Below the pieces are notes generated by a model. The model was not told where the DNA came from, made no database searches, and was given only the letters and a program-made list of their open reading frames with translations. Positions 62,062 to 64,000 of a stretch of 64,000 nt of DNA are shown here, piece after piece (the stretch's first letter is position 1; the number at the start of each line of letters is the position of its first letter). The DNA is from Trichormus variabilis 0441. Its GTDB lineage: Bacteria; Cyanobacteriota; Cyanobacteriia; Cyanobacteriales; Nostocaceae. The position numbers and the translations under genes are program-made. The stretch covers positions 186,001 through 250,000 of the forward strand of contig NZ_CP047244.1 of assembly GCF_009856605.1 (NCBI RefSeq), read 5' to 3'.

Positions 62062-64000
62062 GTGAATATTATTTCTGAAGGTGACAATCATTTAGCTCCC
62101 TTAGATTACAGCAGTTTACTCAACAAAATCTTGGAAGTGCTGCCCAGTCAAAACCCATTCCAGTTCTCCCCAGATGACAGTCGATTGCGGATTAATATTG
62201 ACAAAATCGCCGATCTGGTTGCTAATTCACAAGTGGAAAGCCCTTTGGCATCTGCTAGCGGGATTCGTTGTGCAACTATCAACCTTAGCGATCGCACAAG
62301 TAAAAATTTCCCAGAGCAAATCAGGCTAATCCGCGATCGTTTGCAAAACCTCTTGATTGCCGCATTACCACCAAACAAAACAGTAGAATCAGCGATTTCG
62401 CAATTACTGACAGATTTACAGTCTTTTCAAGGTACAAAGCCATCTCTGGGATTTACTTATCCTTTCGGAGAGTATACAGGTTTGCAAAAACAGCGGCTCA
62501 GTCTTCAGCGCCACCGTTCAGGCAGTGATTCTCTCTTGAAACTTCATAAACTAATCATCACAGTTAAAGATGTCAAGGGATTTGATTCTCAACTTTCTTC
62601 CAGTCTTGATAATTATATCCAACAAGAATTTAGCGAAGAAACTGAGAGTGATTTAGAGGAATTAAGCGACACACTAGAAGAACTGATTAAAAATCAAAAA
62701 TCTGACTTTTACAAACTCAAACGAGTTATGTATACCGAAGCTATTGGTATGCTCAAACGAGAGGCGAAAATCAGGTATTTAGAGTTTATTTTGGAGAATG
62801 TTAACGATAGTGTAGATGGCAAAATATATCTTCAAGATTTAATTCGACGGCTACGATTACTAGAAGAATATATCAATGATATCAACCGAGGGTATGGTCA
62901 TTACCAAGTAAACTATGCCGGAAAGTCAGTCAACTACAGAGACTTATTTTCTCGTGCCGAAGCTTTAGATATTCTCCCCATTATTCCCTTAATAGAAGGG
63001 TATTTAGGAGAAACAAAAGATGATACTAAAGGAGAGCAGCAGTTTATTTTTGGTTTCAAACTAAAATTTGGCGGTACAGTTCAAGCTTACGGAGACAAGC
63101 CACTTTCTGTACTAGATTATTACCTCAACCTAATCGACCCAGAAAGTCAGGAACATAAGGCGGGATTAGGGGACTCTTTTAAAAGTGATTATTTCAAAGA
63201 AAAAGTATTAAAAATAATATTTTTATACTATTTTATATTTGCTTCTAGGAGTAATCCTTTAGCAGATAACTACCAAGAAAATTCAGAGCTAAATTATGAA
63301 CCTGTTTCGGTCTTTGAGCAACAGGTATTACCTGTACTTAAAGGTTCTGACGAAGAAGCTAAAAAGAAAATATTTGCCAAAATTAAGGAAGGAATTGAAA
63401 AATTTAACGTCAAAATAAAAATTGAAAAACTCAGGCAGTTACTTAAGGATTTGCTCAAAGATAAGCCTATTCTAAAAAGACGAGAGTATCCGCTTTATCT
63501 CGGCGTTAAAAGAGGCATTTTAGAGCGCGATTTAGACCGCATTTTAACTGATGCTACATTTTTCAAGCCTGTCTTTGGTGAGAAGTCACGAGAAGCCCTA
63601 AAGTATATTGCCATCAGGGAGCCTCATGTTGATAGCAGCTACCTTTGCAATCTTTCTGTCAGTATTGCAGTAGAAGATATTCGCTATTTCCCCACTGATG
63701 ACCGCCAAATATTTAGCATGGCGTATGATATCACAAATATTAAAGCACTACCAATTCTTTTGGTTCCTTTTACTGAAGAAAACTGTCAGAACATCTACAA
63801 TAATTCTTTCAAAGATCAAAAACCAATTTTATTCATCTACAATCATAAAAAGTTACGAGAGCAAATTTTCAACAATCCTGACTCCCCCAAAGCGTTTATT
63901 TACCGATTTACTTTTTCTCTGCTTATTTATATCTGCCTGAAAGTACTGCTTGAGTCTGTCAAAGATAAACTGTTTATTCCCATTGTGCGGTTACAACTGA
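62062..64000 (+). CDS. Large unrecognised protein, partial (runs off window)
   Basis: An open frame of 646 codons with no stop, from a GTG at 62062 with TAGGAG upstream: MNIISEGDNHLAPLDYSSLL.... Mostly soluble and charged, with a central Glu/Lys-rich helical region (SEETESDLEELSDTLEELIK) and, near the edge, LPILLVPFTEENCQNIYNNS and ...LLESVKDKLFIPIVRLQL. Because the C-terminus is missing, any catalytic domain may lie outside. I do not recognise a family. Alternating beta-strand-rich stretches in the last 150 residues would fit a Rossmann- or RNase-H-like fold, but that is speculation. Confidence 0.75.
   Translation, partial: MNIISEGDNHLAPLDYSSLLNKILEVLPSQNPFQFSPDDSRLRINIDKIADLVANSQVESPLASASGIRCATINLSDRTSKNFPEQIRLIRDRLQNLLIAALPPNKTVESAISQLLTDLQSFQGTKPSLGFTYPFGEYTGLQKQRLSLQRHRSGSDSLLKLHKLIITVKDVKGFDSQLSSSLDNYIQQEFSEETESDLEELSDTLEELIKNQKSDFYKLKRVMYTEAIGMLKREAKIRYLEFILENVNDSVDGKIYLQDLIRRLRLLEEYINDINRGYGHYQVNYAGKSVNYRDLFSRAEALDILPIIPLIEGYLGETKDDTKGEQQFIFGFKLKFGGTVQAYGDKPLSVLDYYLNLIDPESQEHKAGLGDSFKSDYFKEKVLKIIFLYYFIFASRSNPLADNYQENSELNYEPVSVFEQQVLPVLKGSDEEAKKKIFAKIKEGIEKFNVKIKIEKLRQLLKDLLKDKPILKRREYPLYLGVKRGILERDLDRILTDATFFKPVFGEKSREALKYIAIREPHVDSSYLCNLSVSIAVEDIRYFPTDDRQIFSMAYDITNIKALPILLVPFTEENCQNIYNNSFKDQKPILFIYNHKKLREQIFNNPDSPKAFIYRFTFSLLIYICLKVLLESVKDKLFIPIVRLQL

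Noticed and set aside
1..64000. tRNA or rRNA genes
   Set aside because: No tRNA-like cloverleaf or rRNA signature was noticed on reading, and the Tn7-like insertion is in a protein gene, not a tRNA.

Overview
The window looks like a filamentous, Nostoc-type cyanobacterium, chromosome or large plasmid. Reasons: many GCGATCGC (HIP1-like) octamers, cyanobacterial families (SLH/OprB porin, AMIN-domain TonB receptor, Ycf46-like AAA protein), cyanobacterial NRPS domain types, and short GC-rich repeats of the kind common in Nostocales. No rRNA, tRNA or CRISPR array was seen.

Layout. 1-6.7 kb: a small membrane protein gene split by a complete group II intron (206-2690, with maturase), then DUF192, AAA+ and nuclease-like genes. 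6.7-13.5 kb: a compact regulon with a SufR-like Fe-S regulator, an AraC regulator, two MFS transporters, a flavodoxin-fold azoreductase and an SLH-porin. Three copies of the palindrome TAAAGA-N4-TCTTTA lie in its promoters. 13.5-15.1 kb: an IS200/IS605-type tnpB element sitting in, and exactly interrupting, a small gene. 15.1-18.3 kb: small plasmid/phage-like genes (Gp157-like, WGR-like, membrane proteins). 18.3-26.0 kb: a minus-strand uptake operon made of a TonB receptor, a lipoprotein binding protein, two permeases and two ATPases of the peptide/nickel ABC class. 26.0-26.8 kb: a divergent control region with three Fur-box-like sequences. 26.8-53.1 kb: a plus-strand lipopeptide NRPS cluster (FAAL loading, Ser and Thr adenylation domains recognised, a SyrP-like hydroxylase fused to a C domain, a PhyH hydroxylase, a methyltransferase, a thioesterase) followed by an MFS exporter. 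Divergent uptake genes plus Fur boxes suggest an iron-regulated lipopeptide siderophore or metallophore. One NRPS carries an in-frame stop in its adenylation domain, so the pathway may be damaged.

53.5-55.4 kb: a GNAT/partner gene pair and small remnants. 55384-59388: a complete 4,005-bp Tn7-like transposon with TGT...ACA ends, a 43-bp terminal inverted repeat, arrays of putative TnsB sites and a 5-bp CCAGG duplication. It encodes a TnsB with an intact DDE triad, a TnsC homologue that has lost both Walker motifs, and a ribbon-helix-helix (RHH) regulator. No TniQ, Cas12k or CRISPR is present. It interrupts a second RHH gene whose reading frame is restored when the element and one target copy are removed in silico. 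That host gene starts almost identically to the element's own RHH gene, and both have TCTAGGTAA-type promoter repeats. I regard this element as the most interesting object in the window. 59.7-64 kb: a tyrosine recombinase, a coiled-coil protein, a methyltransferase relic and a large unrecognised protein that runs off the edge.

Three insertions in this window (group II intron, tnpB element, Tn7-like element) can be undone on paper with the host reading frame restored: exactly for the two DNA elements, and with a tentative 3' splice site for the intron. All assignments come from reading motifs by eye; no database search was run.
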